Shown: positions 26,523-35,927, counted from the stretch's first letter. The stretch: 64,000 nt of DNA from Nocardia brasiliensis NBRC 14402 (GCF_000308475.2 NZ_BAFT02000068.1:62001-126000), one strand, 5' to 3'. Program-made: numbers and translations. Notes: a model not told the origin generated them from the letters alone.

Positions 26523-26540
26523 AACTGTTACATACAGGTT
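26523..26540. promoter_or_regulatory. Probable TetR operator between AurF-type and TetR genes
   Basis: AACTGT (26523-26528), five bases (TACAT), then ACAGGTT (26534-26540) form an inverted repeat with core CTGT-N5-ACAG, in the only AT-rich stretch of the 99-bp divergent gap. A wider imperfect pair, CATTGTC (from about 26501) and GACAATATG (about 26546-26554), flanks it. Confidence 0.5.
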
Positions 26541-26588
26541 AGTGAGACAATATGTCGCAGTCAATCGTGCTGCGGGTATCGTGATGAG

Positions 26589-27299
26589 GTGACCACGACG
26601 AGTGCCCAGTCCGAGCCGCCCGCCGCGGACGGCCGCGCGACTCGCTGGAACGGGCACAAGGCCCGGCGGCGGGCCGACGTGATCGACGCGGCGATCACCG
26701 TCATCGAGGAAAACGGCGTCGACGTGTCCGTCCAGCAGATCGCCGACCGGTTGAAGCTGCCCCGCCCGGTGGTCTACCGCCACTTCGACGGCCGCACCGA
26801 TCTGGACGAGCAGATCCGCCGCCAGATCCTGGAATCGCTACTGGCACAGATCATGCCGACGCTGCACCCCGACGGCACTGTGCGCGACGCCGTGCGCGGC
26901 GCGATCGGCACCTACGTCCGCTGGGTCGAGCGGCACCCGAACCTGCACCGCTTCATCGGCGGCGCGGCGCCGCAGGGCGAAACCTCGCTGGCCGGGGCCA
27001 GGGACCGGATCGGTGGCCGGCTGGCCGACATGTTCGCGCTCTGGCTGTCCGGCTTCGGCATCGACCAGGCCCGCGCGCGGCCGATGGCCTTCGGCATCAT
27101 CGGTTTCGTCGACGGGGTGGTGAACAGCTGGCGCGCCGATGCCGGCACGACGCTCACCTCCGACCAGGTGGAAGGCATCCTCACCGAATCGGTGCTGGCG
27201 CTCTTCGAGGGCAACGCACGCAGTCTCGGCGTGCCGCTGGAGCGCGATCTGGTCGTGCGGGACCTGCTGGTGGCACCGGAAGCGCTGAGCGCCAGGTGA
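26589..27299 (+). CDS. TetR-family transcriptional regulator
   Basis: A 236-residue regulator starting at GTG 26589. The helix-turn-helix is SVQQIADRLKLPRPVVYRHF (about residues 53-72), the standard TetR N-terminal domain; the rest is the ligand-binding helical domain with GIIGFVDGVVNSW. It is divergent from the AurF/monooxygenase operon with a palindrome between them, so it likely represses both directions. The ligand is unknown. Confidence 0.87.
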   Translation: MTTTSAQSEPPAADGRATRWNGHKARRRADVIDAAITVIEENGVDVSVQQIADRLKLPRPVVYRHFDGRTDLDEQIRRQILESLLAQIMPTLHPDGTVRDAVRGAIGTYVRWVERHPNLHRFIGGAAPQGETSLAGARDRIGGRLADMFALWLSGFGIDQARARPMAFGIIGFVDGVVNSWRADAGTTLTSDQVEGILTESVLALFEGNARSLGVPLERDLVVRDLLVAPEALSAR

Positions 27300-27316
27300 T
27301 CAGCAGGCGCGGCTGC

Positions 27317-27844
27317 TCACGGCCGGTGTAGTTCGACTGCGAGACGGATCAATTCGGGCACGTGCTCGCCGTCGGTGCGGGCGTGCCGCACCGCCTCCTC
27401 GATCGGAAAAGCCCGCACCTCCACGATCTGCTCGGCGTCGTCCGGATTGGTCGGCGCGGCGTCGAGCGCCACGTCGGCTGCGCACCACAGCCAGGCCTTG
27501 TGCGGATGCGGTTGCCAATCCCGAAACGGCGCAGCGCGATTGCTGGTGGCGTAGTGTGCGCCGAGCCACCGCACCGGACCGGTAAGGTAGGCGCCCGCCT
27601 CTTCCCGAAGTTCGCGGCGGAGGCAAGCGTCGATGGACTCGTCCTTTTCGCGGGTGCCGCCGGGCAGCAGCCAGACGTCGCGTTCGTCGCGGCACAGCAC
27701 GACGGTGTCGCCGACGAAGCCGACGACGTGGATGTTGGTGACCAGCTCGTCGGGGGGTGCGGCGGTGCGGAACTGCACGTCCATCTCGCCCCACGCCCAG
27801 TGGGTCGGGGTGTGCAGCAACGGATATCGATCGGCGAAGGTCAC
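27317..27844 (-). CDS. NUDIX hydrolase
   Basis: A 175-residue NUDIX enzyme with an intact box GGTREKDESIDACLRRELRE followed by EAGA, with GDTVVLCRDERDVWLLPGG leading into it. Family members hydrolyse nucleoside diphosphate derivatives; the substrate here is unknown. It is convergent with the TetR gene (17-bp gap) and divergent from the DUF6882-like gene. Confidence 0.86.
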   Translation of the reverse strand: MTFADRYPLLHTPTHWAWGEMDVQFRTAAPPDELVTNIHVVGFVGDTVVLCRDERDVWLLPGGTREKDESIDACLRRELREEAGAYLTGPVRWLGAHYATSNRAAPFRDWQPHPHKAWLWCAADVALDAAPTNPDDAEQIVEVRAFPIEEAVRHARTDGEHVPELIRLAVELHRP

Positions 27845-27890
27845 GACACGAAACTAGCGGGGCGAGACGGTACGGAGGAGGGGGACCACG

Positions 27891-28670
27891 TTGACTACGC
27901 TGAGGCCGGTGTCCGAACCTGTGCCATTGACGAGGCTGCTCGACGACGCGGGATTGCTGTCGCTCGAACATCGCCTGCACGTCGAGGAGGTGCTGGGTTC
28001 GCATCGGTGGCAGGCCGATATGGAGGCGGGGCGGCTGGAATTCATCGGTGCCGAACGCACGGTGGTCTGTACGAAGTTCCATCTGCTCGGGACCGCGGAC
28101 GCCGAATCATGGCTGTGGGCCTGGGCGAACCCGTGGGGTTTCGGCAAACCGCTGATCGCGGTGGCACGGATGGTGCGCGAGTTCGGGATTCGCTACGGCG
28201 TCGCCGAATTGTGTGCCGCGGAGATGCCGGTCGCGCTCGGCCGGGCGCAGCCGGAACCGCACCAGGTGGCGAACCTGCTGGCCGATGCCGCGAAAGTGGT
28301 GTCGGGGCACTGGAGTTCCTACTGCGGTGTCACCGACGGCACGTGTGTCGCGTTTCTGGTCGAGCATCCGGACTTCCGGCTGCCGCCGCCCACCGCGGCC
28401 GGGCTGGCCCGGGTGCTCGCGCACGGGGTGAACGCCCTGCCGCTGGTCGACTACCGCCGCGCGATGCAGAGCTACCTCAGCAGGCGGGGCATGGTCACCG
28501 AGTTCGTGGAGCGCCAGCGCCTGCTCGAATTCAGCGGCTCCGGCGTCACGGGCACCATCGAGTTCGATGATGGCGGTCACGTGGTCAATCTCGAGGTCGG
28601 CGTCGCGATCGATCGCATCGAGCTACCGTCCGCACCCGCCACGCGTACGGCGAACATCGAGATGTGCTGA
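27891..28670 (+). CDS. DUF6882-like hypothetical protein
   Basis: A 259-residue soluble protein starting at TTG 27891 behind GGAGGAGGGGG. The aromatic stretch SWLWAWANPWGFGKP and the pattern of helices followed by a C-terminal strand pair (GVTGTIEFDDGGHVV) resemble proteins annotated DUF6882, which have no known function; this is from memory. No signal or membrane segment is visible. Confidence 0.65.
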   Translation: MTTLRPVSEPVPLTRLLDDAGLLSLEHRLHVEEVLGSHRWQADMEAGRLEFIGAERTVVCTKFHLLGTADAESWLWAWANPWGFGKPLIAVARMVREFGIRYGVAELCAAEMPVALGRAQPEPHQVANLLADAAKVVSGHWSSYCGVTDGTCVAFLVEHPDFRLPPPTAAGLARVLAHGVNALPLVDYRRAMQSYLSRRGMVTEFVERQRLLEFSGSGVTGTIEFDDGGHVVNLEVGVAIDRIELPSAPATRTANIEMC

Positions 28671-28681
28671 GCCGCAGGCGG

Positions 28682-29881
28682 TCAGCCTTTCGTGCCCGTC
28701 AGCAGTTGGTAGCCGCGGTGCCAGGCCCATTCCACCGGCCCGCGCTCGAAGCGGCGCAGCCACAGATGCGCGCTCGTCACGATGATCGCCGACACCAGCA
28801 GATACATGCCGACCGTGAACGGCACGTACAGGTCGGGCGCGACCCGCGCGGCGAGGCCGAAACCCCAGCCGTAGCACAGGATCGACGCGACGAGATTCTG
28901 CAGGATGTAGCAGCTGAGCGCGGTCCGCCCGACCTCGGTGAGGCGGCGGCCGACGAACCCGGCCTGCGTGCGGCGCAGGTAGAACTGCGCGACCAGCGCG
29001 AGAATACCCAGCGCGACGAAAGGCGCGGTGCCGTAACGGGTGTAGAGGAACAGGTGGCCGCCGCCGAAGACGCCCGCGAGCAGATCGAGCGGCGCGGCGA
29101 CGCCGAAACCGATGATCATCAACCGTTTGCGCAGCACGGCGCCCTCCGGCCGGAAGACCCCGGCCCGGAACAATCGGGCGCCGAGCAGGAACAGCGCGAT
29201 CGACATCGCGAAGACGAACAGCGTCTCCACCCGGAACGGGCCCACCTCCTGCACCCGGAACACCACGAGATCCCAGAACGACCCGTCCGCATAGGGATTC
29301 GCGCGTTGCTGCGGTATCTCGGGCCCGCTGTCGTCCGGCGCGAAGATCGTCGCGAGCGCGATGAGCGTGAGCATCGCGACATGGATGCTCGCCGTGCCGA
29401 TCAGCCAACGGCGTTGTGCGCGTTCACTTGTCACGAGCAGATAGGCGACGACCAAACCGGTGACGGCGTAACCCATCAGCACGTCGAATTCCGCGACGAA
29501 CAGATAGTTCAGCACACCGTCGAGCAGCAGCAGTCCCGCGCGCACCGGGTAGGTGCCCGGCCACTTGCGGCCGCCGCGCTGCGCGGAGGCCTGCTGGATC
29601 GCCAGGCCGATGCCGAACATGATGGTGAGCAGGCCGAGGAACTTGCCCTGCGCCAGCTGCTGCAGCACTCGCTCGGTCCAGAGCCAGCCTTCGGCCTGGC
29701 CTTTGAGCTCGGTGAGATAGCCGAGAATGCCGCGGCTGTTGGTCATGATCCAGATATTGGTGCCGAGGGTGCCGAGGATCGCGATGCCGCGCAACACATC
29801 CAGCGCGACCAGCCGCGGGCGTGCGGGCACAACGGGGCCTTGCGCGCCGGCGGCGCGCGGATGGGCGAGAGAATCGGTCAT
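28682..29881 (-). CDS. DUF418-family polytopic membrane protein
   Basis: A 399-residue membrane protein. The first helix contains RLVALDVLRGIAILGTLGTN, the N-terminal motif of the DUF418/acyltransferase-3-like family. The C-terminal DUF418 portion includes EVGRTALSCYILQN and ends EWAWHRGYQLLTGTKG. About ten hydrophobic segments are present. Function is unknown; relatives are proposed transporters or acyltransferases. ATG at 29879-29881 (MTDSLAHPR). It is convergent with the DUF6882-like gene (11-bp gap). Confidence 0.83.
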   Translation of the reverse strand: MTDSLAHPRAAGAQGPVVPARPRLVALDVLRGIAILGTLGTNIWIMTNSRGILGYLTELKGQAEGWLWTERVLQQLAQGKFLGLLTIMFGIGLAIQQASAQRGGRKWPGTYPVRAGLLLLDGVLNYLFVAEFDVLMGYAVTGLVVAYLLVTSERAQRRWLIGTASIHVAMLTLIALATIFAPDDSGPEIPQQRANPYADGSFWDLVVFRVQEVGPFRVETLFVFAMSIALFLLGARLFRAGVFRPEGAVLRKRLMIIGFGVAAPLDLLAGVFGGGHLFLYTRYGTAPFVALGILALVAQFYLRRTQAGFVGRRLTEVGRTALSCYILQNLVASILCYGWGFGLAARVAPDLYVPFTVGMYLLVSAIIVTSAHLWLRRFERGPVEWAWHRGYQLLTGTKG

Positions 29882-30085
29882 GTATCGAGAATCGGCCCTC
29901 GGGCCGCGCGCGCAGATCCTTCGGAAGTACCACGCGCAGGATGAATTCACGGGTCGTCCGGCCCATCCTTCGGCGTAACCCGGCACCCGGAGCGCGGCCG
30001 ATCGGAGGGTGCTCCGACGCGCTGCGCAGCGTCCGGGGAGGGCGGTGCACGGACCGCAGTCGGCGACGCCTACTAGGCTCGACCC

Positions 30086-31585
30086 ATGCAGCGCATCATC
30101 GGAATCGAGGTCGAGTACGGGATTTCGACCCCAACCGAGCCGTCGGCCAACCCGATCCTCACCTCCACCCAGGCCGTCCTCGCCTACGCCGCCGCCGAGG
30201 GTGTGCCGCGGGCGAAACGCACCAGGTGGGACTACGAGGTGGAGTCGCCGCTGCGCGACGCGCGCGGCTTCGACCTGAGCCGGATGAACGGCCCGGCCCC
30301 GGTGATCGACGCCGACGAGGTCGGCGCGGCCAACATGATCCTCACCAACGGCGCGCGGCTCTACGTCGACCACGCGCACCCCGAATATTCCGCGCCCGAG
30401 GTCACCGATCCGCTGGACGCGGTGATCTGGGACAAGGCGGGGGAGCGGGTGATGGAGGCCGCCGCGCGGCACGCGTCCAGCGTGCCCGGCGCGCCGCGCC
30501 TGCAGCTGTACAAGAACAACGTCGACGGCAAGGGCGCCTCCTACGGCACCCACGAGAACTACCTGATGAGCCGCGACACCCCGTTCAACCAGATCATCCT
30601 GGGCCTGACCCCGTTCTTCGTGTCCCGTCAGGTGGTCACCGGCTCCGGGCGGGTCGGCATCGGCCAGTCCGGCGATCACGCCGGGTTCCAGCTCTCCCAG
30701 CGCGCCGACTACATCGAGGTCGAGGTCGGCCTGGAGACCACGCTCAAGCGCGGCATCATCAACACCCGCGACGAGCCGCACGCCGATGCGGACAAATACC
30801 GCAGGCTGCACGTCATCATCGGCGACGCGAACCTGGCCGAGATGTCGACCTACCTCAAGGTCGGCACCACCGCGCTGGTACTGGATCTGATCGAGGCGGG
30901 CGAGGACCTGTCCGATCTGCAACTGGCCCGCCCGGTCACCGCCGTGCACACGATCAGCCACGACCCGACCCTGCGCGCCACCGTCGCGCTCACCGACGGC
31001 CGCGAGCTCACCGGCCTCGCGCTGCAGCGGATGTACCTGGATCGGGTGATCAAGTTCGTGGATCGCACCGGCAACGACGACAAGCGCGTCCAGGACATCA
31101 TCGAGAACTGGGCGATGGTGCTCGACCTGCTCGAACGCGACCCGATGGAATGCGCGAGCCTGCTCGACTGGCCGGCCAAGCTGCGCCTGCTCGAGGGCAT
31201 GCGCCAGCGCGAGGGCCTCAGCTGGGCCGCGCCCAAGCTGCACCTGATGGACCTGCAGTACTCCGACGTCCGGCTGGACAAGGGTCTCTACAACCGCCTG
31301 GTGGCACGGGGCTCGATGAAACGGCTCGTCACCGAGCAGCAGGTGCTCGACGCGATGACCAACCCGCCCACCGACACCCGGGCCTACTTCCGCGGCGAAT
31401 GCCTGCGCCGCTTCGGCGCCGATATCGCCGCGGCGAGCTGGGATTCGGTGATCTTCGACCTGGGCGGCGACTCGCTGGTCCGCATCCCGACCCTGGAACC
31501 GCGCCGGGGCACGAAAGCCCATGTCGGCAAGCTGCTCGACGGCGTGACCTCGGCCGCCGACCTTGTGGAACAGCTCACAACCTAG
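30086..31585 (+). CDS. dop: Depupylase/deamidase of Pup
   Basis: A 499-residue carboxylate-amine ligase-fold enzyme. It converts the C-terminal Gln of Pup to Glu and removes Pup from substrates. The Mg-ATP site begins IIGIEVEYGI (E8, E10), and the active-site loop is LYVDHAHPEYSAPE with the catalytic aspartate. LYKNNVDGKGASYGTHENY and IINTRDEPHADADKYRRLHV are family signatures shared with PafA. It is upstream of pup and the proteasome genes, as in mycobacteria. Confidence 0.97.
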   Translation: MQRIIGIEVEYGISTPTEPSANPILTSTQAVLAYAAAEGVPRAKRTRWDYEVESPLRDARGFDLSRMNGPAPVIDADEVGAANMILTNGARLYVDHAHPEYSAPEVTDPLDAVIWDKAGERVMEAAARHASSVPGAPRLQLYKNNVDGKGASYGTHENYLMSRDTPFNQIILGLTPFFVSRQVVTGSGRVGIGQSGDHAGFQLSQRADYIEVEVGLETTLKRGIINTRDEPHADADKYRRLHVIIGDANLAEMSTYLKVGTTALVLDLIEAGEDLSDLQLARPVTAVHTISHDPTLRATVALTDGRELTGLALQRMYLDRVIKFVDRTGNDDKRVQDIIENWAMVLDLLERDPMECASLLDWPAKLRLLEGMRQREGLSWAAPKLHLMDLQYSDVRLDKGLYNRLVARGSMKRLVTEQQVLDAMTNPPTDTRAYFRGECLRRFGADIAAASWDSVIFDLGGDSLVRIPTLEPRRGTKAHVGKLLDGVTSAADLVEQLTT

Positions 31586-31735
31586 GTATCAACACAGTTC
31601 CACATCGGTACGGAATACGACATCGCGTCGGTTCTGCTGGGTAGTGTTGAAGAACGGGCACGGACATTGCTCATGATCGGGGCCGTGCTCGCAAGTGAGC
31701 TCCGGTCATGATGAGGACAGAGGAGGTCGGCTGCC

Positions 31736-31930
31736 ATGGCACAAGAGCAGACCAAGCGCGCCGGGGGCGGCGACGAGGATGAGGGCCCGGACGGTGTGGA
31801 CGCCGCCGGTCAGGAGCGCCGCGAAAAGCTTGCGGAGGAGACCGACGACCTACTCGACGAGATCGATGATGTGCTCGAGGAGAACGCCGAAGACTTCGTC
31901 CGCGCGTACGTTCAGAAAGGCGGCCAGTGA
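31736..31930 (+). CDS. pup: Prokaryotic ubiquitin-like protein Pup
   Basis: A 64-residue disordered modifier, rich in Glu/Asp, ending AYVQKGGQ. The terminal Gln must be deamidated by Dop before PafA attaches it to lysines. The central helix EERREKLAEETDDLLDE-like segment (about 28-50) is the region that binds the Mpa/ARC coiled coil. The stop overlaps the prcB GTG (GTGA), so pup, prcB and prcA are translationally coupled. Confidence 0.97.
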   Translation: MAQEQTKRAGGGDEDEGPDGVDAAGQERREKLAEETDDLLDEIDDVLEENAEDFVRAYVQKGGQ

Positions 31931-32784
31931 CAGTAGGTGACCCCTCGCGTCTCCACCTGGGGTACGCCCTCTCGTCCTTCTCCGAATACCTTCGCATGCA
32001 CGCGCCGGACCTGTTGCCCGCCAACAAGTTCGCCGCGATGGACGGCGCCGGGCTCGGCGCCGCCGCGAAGGATCTCGCGCCGCATGGAACCACCATCGTC
32101 GCGATCAGCTACCGCGGTGGCGTGCTCATCGCGGGTGACCGGCGGGCCACCCAGGGAAACCTGTTGGCCAGCAGGGACATCGAGAAGGTCTACATCACCG
32201 ACAGCTTCTCCGCGGCCGGCATCGCGGGTACCGCGGGCATGGCCGTCGAGATGGTGCGGATCTTCGCGGTGGAGCTGGAGCACTACGAGAAGCTCGAGGG
32301 CGTGCCACTGACTTTCGACGGTAAGGCGAACAAGCTGTCGAAGATGGTGCGTGAGAATCTGCCTGCGGCCCTGCAGGGTCTGGCGGTGGTACCGATGCTG
32401 GTCGGCTACGACCACAACGCCACCGATCCGGACCGGTCGGGCCGCATCGTGTCCTTCGATGTGGTGGGTGGACGCAGTGAAGAGCGGTTCGGTTACGCGG
32501 CGGTGGGATCGGGTTCGGTCTTCGCCAAGGGATCGCTGAAGAAGCTGTACACCAAGGGAATTGATCAGGAGCGGGCGTTGCGCGTCGCCGTCGAGGCGCT
32601 GTTCGACGCGGCCGACGACGACACTGCGACCGGCGGTCCCGATCTGCTGCGCGGGATCTACCCGACGGCGATCGTGATCGACGACGACGGCGCGGTCGAG
32701 GTGACCGAGGATCGTCTGGCCGAGATCGCGCGGGCGATCGTCGCCGACCGTGAGGCTGCGGAAGAAGGGAGCGCTCGCGCATGA
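31927..32784 (+). CDS. prcB: 20S proteasome beta subunit
   Basis: A 285-residue catalytic subunit. A 54-residue propeptide ends in APHG, and the mature protein begins TTIVAISYRGG, so Thr55 becomes the N-terminal nucleophile. Lys33-type and Asp17-type residues are in IAGDRRAT. GTG start at 31927 overlaps the pup stop. The stop overlaps prcA by four bases (ATGA). It forms the inner rings of the 28-subunit core that degrades pupylated proteins. Confidence 0.97.
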   Translation: MTVGDPSRLHLGYALSSFSEYLRMHAPDLLPANKFAAMDGAGLGAAAKDLAPHGTTIVAISYRGGVLIAGDRRATQGNLLASRDIEKVYITDSFSAAGIAGTAGMAVEMVRIFAVELEHYEKLEGVPLTFDGKANKLSKMVRENLPAALQGLAVVPMLVGYDHNATDPDRSGRIVSFDVVGGRSEERFGYAAVGSGSVFAKGSLKKLYTKGIDQERALRVAVEALFDAADDDTATGGPDLLRGIYPTAIVIDDDGAVEVTEDRLAEIARAIVADREAAEEGSARA

Positions 32785-33548
32785 CACTGCCGTACTACGC
32801 GTCGGCCGAGCAGATCATGCGCGACAAGACCGAGCTCGCCCGCAAGGGCATCGCTCGGGGTCGCAGCGTCGTGGTCCTGGTGTACGACAAGGGTGTCGTG
32901 TTCGTCGCGGAGAACCCGTCCGCGACGCTGCACAAGGTGAGTGAGCTCTACGACCGGGTCGGGTTCGCCGCGGTCGGCAAGTACAACGAGTTCGAGAATC
33001 TGCGCCGGGACGGCATTCTCCGGGCCGACCTGCGTGGATACTCCTACGACCGCCGGGATGTGACCGGGCGGGCGTTGGCCAACGGGTACGCGCAGCTGCT
33101 CGGCACCATCTTCACCGACCAGCTCAAGCCGTACGAGGTGGAGATCTGTGTCGCCGAGGTGGGGTATCCGGAACAGCAGCCGACCTCGGTGCTGTATCGG
33201 ATCACCTTCGACGGGTCGATCGTGGACGAGCGCGAATACGTGGTGATGGGCGGCACGACCGAGCCCATCGTCACGGCGCTGAAGGCGTCCTACCAGCCCG
33301 GCCTGGACCTGGCCGCCGCGATCAAGGTCGCGGTGCAGGCCCTGCAGGCCGGGGTGCCCGAGGGCGCGGAGAAGGAGAAGCGCGTGCTCGGCGTGAGCTC
33401 CCTCGAGGTCGCCACGCTGGAGCAGGCGCGGCCGCGGCGGGCGTTCCGCCGGGTCACCAACTCCACCCTCGAGCAGCTGCTCGAGCCGCCGAAGAAGGCC
33501 AAGAAGGCGGAGGAGCCGCCGGCCGCGGAGACCCCGGCCGCGGAGTAG
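32781..33548 (+). CDS. prcA: 20S proteasome alpha subunit
   Basis: A 255-residue outer-ring subunit. The N-terminus PYYASAEQIMRDKTELARKG matches PrcA, with no catalytic Thr. The C-terminus is a Lys/Glu/Ala-rich tail (PPKKAKKAEEPPAAET). The gating N-terminal residues and KGVVFVAENPSATLHKVSEL are conserved in type. Translation is coupled to prcB. It is followed by a strong hairpin terminator, so the dop/pup/prcBA unit appears to end here. Confidence 0.97.
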   Translation: MTLPYYASAEQIMRDKTELARKGIARGRSVVVLVYDKGVVFVAENPSATLHKVSELYDRVGFAAVGKYNEFENLRRDGILRADLRGYSYDRRDVTGRALANGYAQLLGTIFTDQLKPYEVEICVAEVGYPEQQPTSVLYRITFDGSIVDEREYVVMGGTTEPIVTALKASYQPGLDLAAAIKVAVQALQAGVPEGAEKEKRVLGVSSLEVATLEQARPRRAFRRVTNSTLEQLLEPPKKAKKAEEPPAAETPAAE

Positions 33549-33562
33549 CCGGAAAGCCGGTA

Positions 33563-33599
33563 TCGGGCCCGTAGCGGACAAACGCCGCTACGGGCCCGA
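33563..33599 (+). terminator. Strong hairpin terminator after prcA
   Basis: TCGGGCCCGTAGCGG (33563-33577) and CCGCTACGGGCCCGA (33585-33599) make a perfect 15-bp stem with a 7-base loop (ACAAACG), 14 bp after the prcA stop. This separates the proteasome genes from pafA transcription. Confidence 0.8.
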
Positions 33600-33716
33600 G
33601 TCGGGTCCGGGTGTCGAGCGAACCGGGCATAACGGGCCGAATCGTTGTGAACCCGTATGCGTTCGTGTTGTCCGCAGCCCCACGCGAGTGCATGACATGG
33701 CTGTAATGTCGATGGT

Positions 33717-35075
33717 GTGCAGCGACGAATCATGGGGATCGAGACCGAGTTCGGTGTGACATGCACCTTCCACGGTCACCGTCGGCTGTCCCCCGACGAG
33801 GTGGCCCGGTATCTTTTCCGCCGGGTGGTGTCCTGGGGCCGTAGCTCGAACGTGTTCCTCCGCAACGGTGCTCGGCTCTACTTGGATGTCGGGTCCCATC
33901 CGGAGTACGCGACTGCCGAATGCGACAGCCTGCACCAATTGGTGACCCACGACCGAGCAGGCGAGCGGGTCCTCGAAGAGTTGTTGATCGATGCCGAGCA
34001 GCGGCTCGCCGAAGAAGGCATCGGCGGCGACATCTACTTGTTCAAGAACAACACCGATTCCGCGGGCAACTCCTACGGCTGCCACGAGAACTTCCTCGTG
34101 GTGCGGGCCGGCGAGTTCTCCAGGATCTCCGACGTGCTGCTGCCGTTCCTGGTCACCCGCCAGTTGATCTGCGGCGCGGGCAAGATCCTGCAGACGCCGA
34201 AGGCGGCCACGTTCTGCCTGTCGCAGCGGGCCGAGCACATCTGGGAGGGCGTCTCCTCGGCGACCACCCGTTCGCGGCCGATCATCAACACCCGCGACGA
34301 GCCGCACGCGGACGCGGAGAAGTACCGCCGCCTGCACGTCATCGTGGGCGATTCGAACATGGCCGAGACCACCACCATGCTCAAGGTCGGCACCGCCGCC
34401 CTGGTGCTGGAGATGATCGAGGCGGGCGTCTCCTTCCGTGACTTCGCGCTGGACAACCCGATTCGCGCGATCCGGGAGGTCAGCCACGACCTGACGGGTC
34501 GCCGTCCGGTGCGCCTGGCGGGCGGCCGGCAGGCCAGCGCCCTCGACATCCAGCGCGAGTACTACGCCCGCGCGGTCGAGCATTTGCGCAACCGGGACCG
34601 GGATCCGCAGATCGACCAGGTCGTCGACCTGTGGGGCCGCACCCTGGACGCGGTCGAGGCGCAGGACTTCGCCAAGGTGGACACCGAGATCGACTGGGTG
34701 ATCAAGCGCAAGCTCTTCCAGCGCTACCAGGATCGCTACAGCATGGAGCTGTCCGATCCGAAGATCGCCCAGCTGGACCTGGCCTACCACGACATCAAGC
34801 GCGGCCGCGGCGTGTTCGACCTGCTGCAGCGCAAGGGGCTGGCCAAGCGGATCACCGAGGACGAGGCCGTGGACGCCGCGGTCGACACCCCGCCGCAGAC
34901 CACCCGGGCCAAGCTGCGCGGCGATTTCATCACCGCGGCGCAGGAGGCGGGGCGCGACTTCACCGTCGACTGGGTGCACCTCAAGTTGAACGATCAGGCG
35001 CAGCGCACGGTCCTGTGCAAGGATCCGTTCCGCTCGGTCGACGAACGCGTGGACCGGCTGATCGCCTCCATGTAG
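33717..35075 (+). CDS. pafA: Proteasome accessory factor A (Pup ligase)
   Basis: A 452-residue ligase that attaches Pup to target lysines using ATP. The Mg site begins IMGIETEFGVTC (E9), and the catalytic base D57 lies in ARLYLDVGSHPEYATAECD. NNTDSAGNSYGCHENF and INTRDEPHADAEKYRRLHV are the shared PafA/Dop signatures. The start is GTG at 33717 giving MQRRIMGIE, the same N-terminus as mycobacterial PafA. It has its own upstream region after the prcA terminator. Confidence 0.97.
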   Translation: MQRRIMGIETEFGVTCTFHGHRRLSPDEVARYLFRRVVSWGRSSNVFLRNGARLYLDVGSHPEYATAECDSLHQLVTHDRAGERVLEELLIDAEQRLAEEGIGGDIYLFKNNTDSAGNSYGCHENFLVVRAGEFSRISDVLLPFLVTRQLICGAGKILQTPKAATFCLSQRAEHIWEGVSSATTRSRPIINTRDEPHADAEKYRRLHVIVGDSNMAETTTMLKVGTAALVLEMIEAGVSFRDFALDNPIRAIREVSHDLTGRRPVRLAGGRQASALDIQREYYARAVEHLRNRDRDPQIDQVVDLWGRTLDAVEAQDFAKVDTEIDWVIKRKLFQRYQDRYSMELSDPKIAQLDLAYHDIKRGRGVFDLLQRKGLAKRITEDEAVDAAVDTPPQTTRAKLRGDFITAAQEAGRDFTVDWVHLKLNDQAQRTVLCKDPFRSVDERVDRLIASM

Positions 35076-35080
35076 AACGG

Positions 35081-35115
35081 GGCGACCGAACCCGATCCGT
35101 CGGGTCTCGGTCGCC
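35081..35115 (+). terminator. Hairpin terminator after pafA
   Basis: GGCGACCGA plus ACCCGA (35081-35095) pairs with TCGGGT, a one-base bulge, then TCGGTCGCC (35100-35115). It starts six bases past the pafA stop. Confidence 0.6.
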
Positions 35116-35164
35116 GTCGGATCTCGGCGCTGACGTGCGCGCCGATCGTGCCTACCGTGGAGGC

Positions 35165-35542
35165 ATGGCAGATACCGAACTCTTGAACGAGCTGCTCGCC
35201 GTCGAGCGGCGGGGCTGGGACTCGCTCTGCGACGGCACCGGCGCCGATTTCTACGGCGCCCTGATGACCGGCGACGCGGTCATGGTGCTCGCCGGCGGCA
35301 TGATCCTGGACCGTCCCGGAGTCGTTGCCGCCCTGAAAGATTCACCGCCCTGGCGCACCTACGAGATCCGCGACCCGCGCCTGGTCGACGTCGGCGTGCA
35401 CAGCAAGATCCTCGTCTACACCGGCGTCGCCTACCGCGCCGCCCCCGAACCCGCCTTCACCGGCCGCATGTCCAGCGTCTACCTCCGCGCCGGCGGCGAA
35501 TGGAAACTGGCCCTCTACCAGCAAACCCCACTCACCGACTGA
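35165..35542 (+). CDS. NTF2-like/DUF4440 protein
   Basis: A 125-residue small cone-shaped (NTF2-like) protein. The pattern LLAVERRGWDSLCDGTGADF, LMTGDAVMVLAGG and the ending SVYLRAGGEWKLALYQQTP is typical of DUF4440/SnoaL-type domains. Function is unknown; members bind small ligands or act as isomerase-like enzymes. It is convergent with the following gene, with an 11-bp overlap of 3' ends. Confidence 0.8.
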   Translation: MADTELLNELLAVERRGWDSLCDGTGADFYGALMTGDAVMVLAGGMILDRPGVVAALKDSPPWRTYEIRDPRLVDVGVHSKILVYTGVAYRAAPEPAFTGRMSSVYLRAGGEWKLALYQQTPLTD

Positions 35543-35849
35543 GTTCGTCTTCGGCGAGGTAGCGTTCTACGGTCGCGATCTTGGCGGTCATGGCGTCGGT
35601 GACGCCGGGGCGGATATCGGCTTTGAGGACCAGGCTGCAGCGGGGGGCGACGGCGATCACGGCGTCGGTGGCGGCTTTGACGACGGCCATCACCTCGTCC
35701 CATTCGCCCTCGACGGTGGTGAACATGGCATCGGTGCGGTTGGGCAGGCCGCTGGCCCGCACCACGCGGACCGCCTCGGCCACCGCCCGGCCCACGTCGA
35801 CGCCGGTCCCGAGCGGCGTCACGGAAAACGCGATGATCATGTACTCCAT
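35532..35849 (-). CDS. MTH1187/YkoF-type thiamine-binding-like protein
   Basis: A 105-residue ferredoxin-like-fold protein of the MTH1187 (DUF77) family. MIIAFSVTPLGTGVDVGRAV and SLVLKADIRPGVTDAM are the two recognisable blocks. Family members bind thiamine or related pyrimidines without known catalysis. ATG at 35849; a second in-frame ATG lies three codons in. It is an isolated minus-strand gene within the otherwise plus-strand paf region. Confidence 0.83.
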   Translation of the reverse strand: MEYMIIAFSVTPLGTGVDVGRAVAEAVRVVRASGLPNRTDAMFTTVEGEWDEVMAVVKAATDAVIAVAPRCSLVLKADIRPGVTDAMTAKIATVERYLAEDELSR

Positions 35850-35927
35850 AGTGCCCAAGGGTTTGGCTGGGCGCGGAATCGCGCGCCGCCGCGCACGGCG
35901 GGCGCGCCGCCCATTACCCTCTATCGG

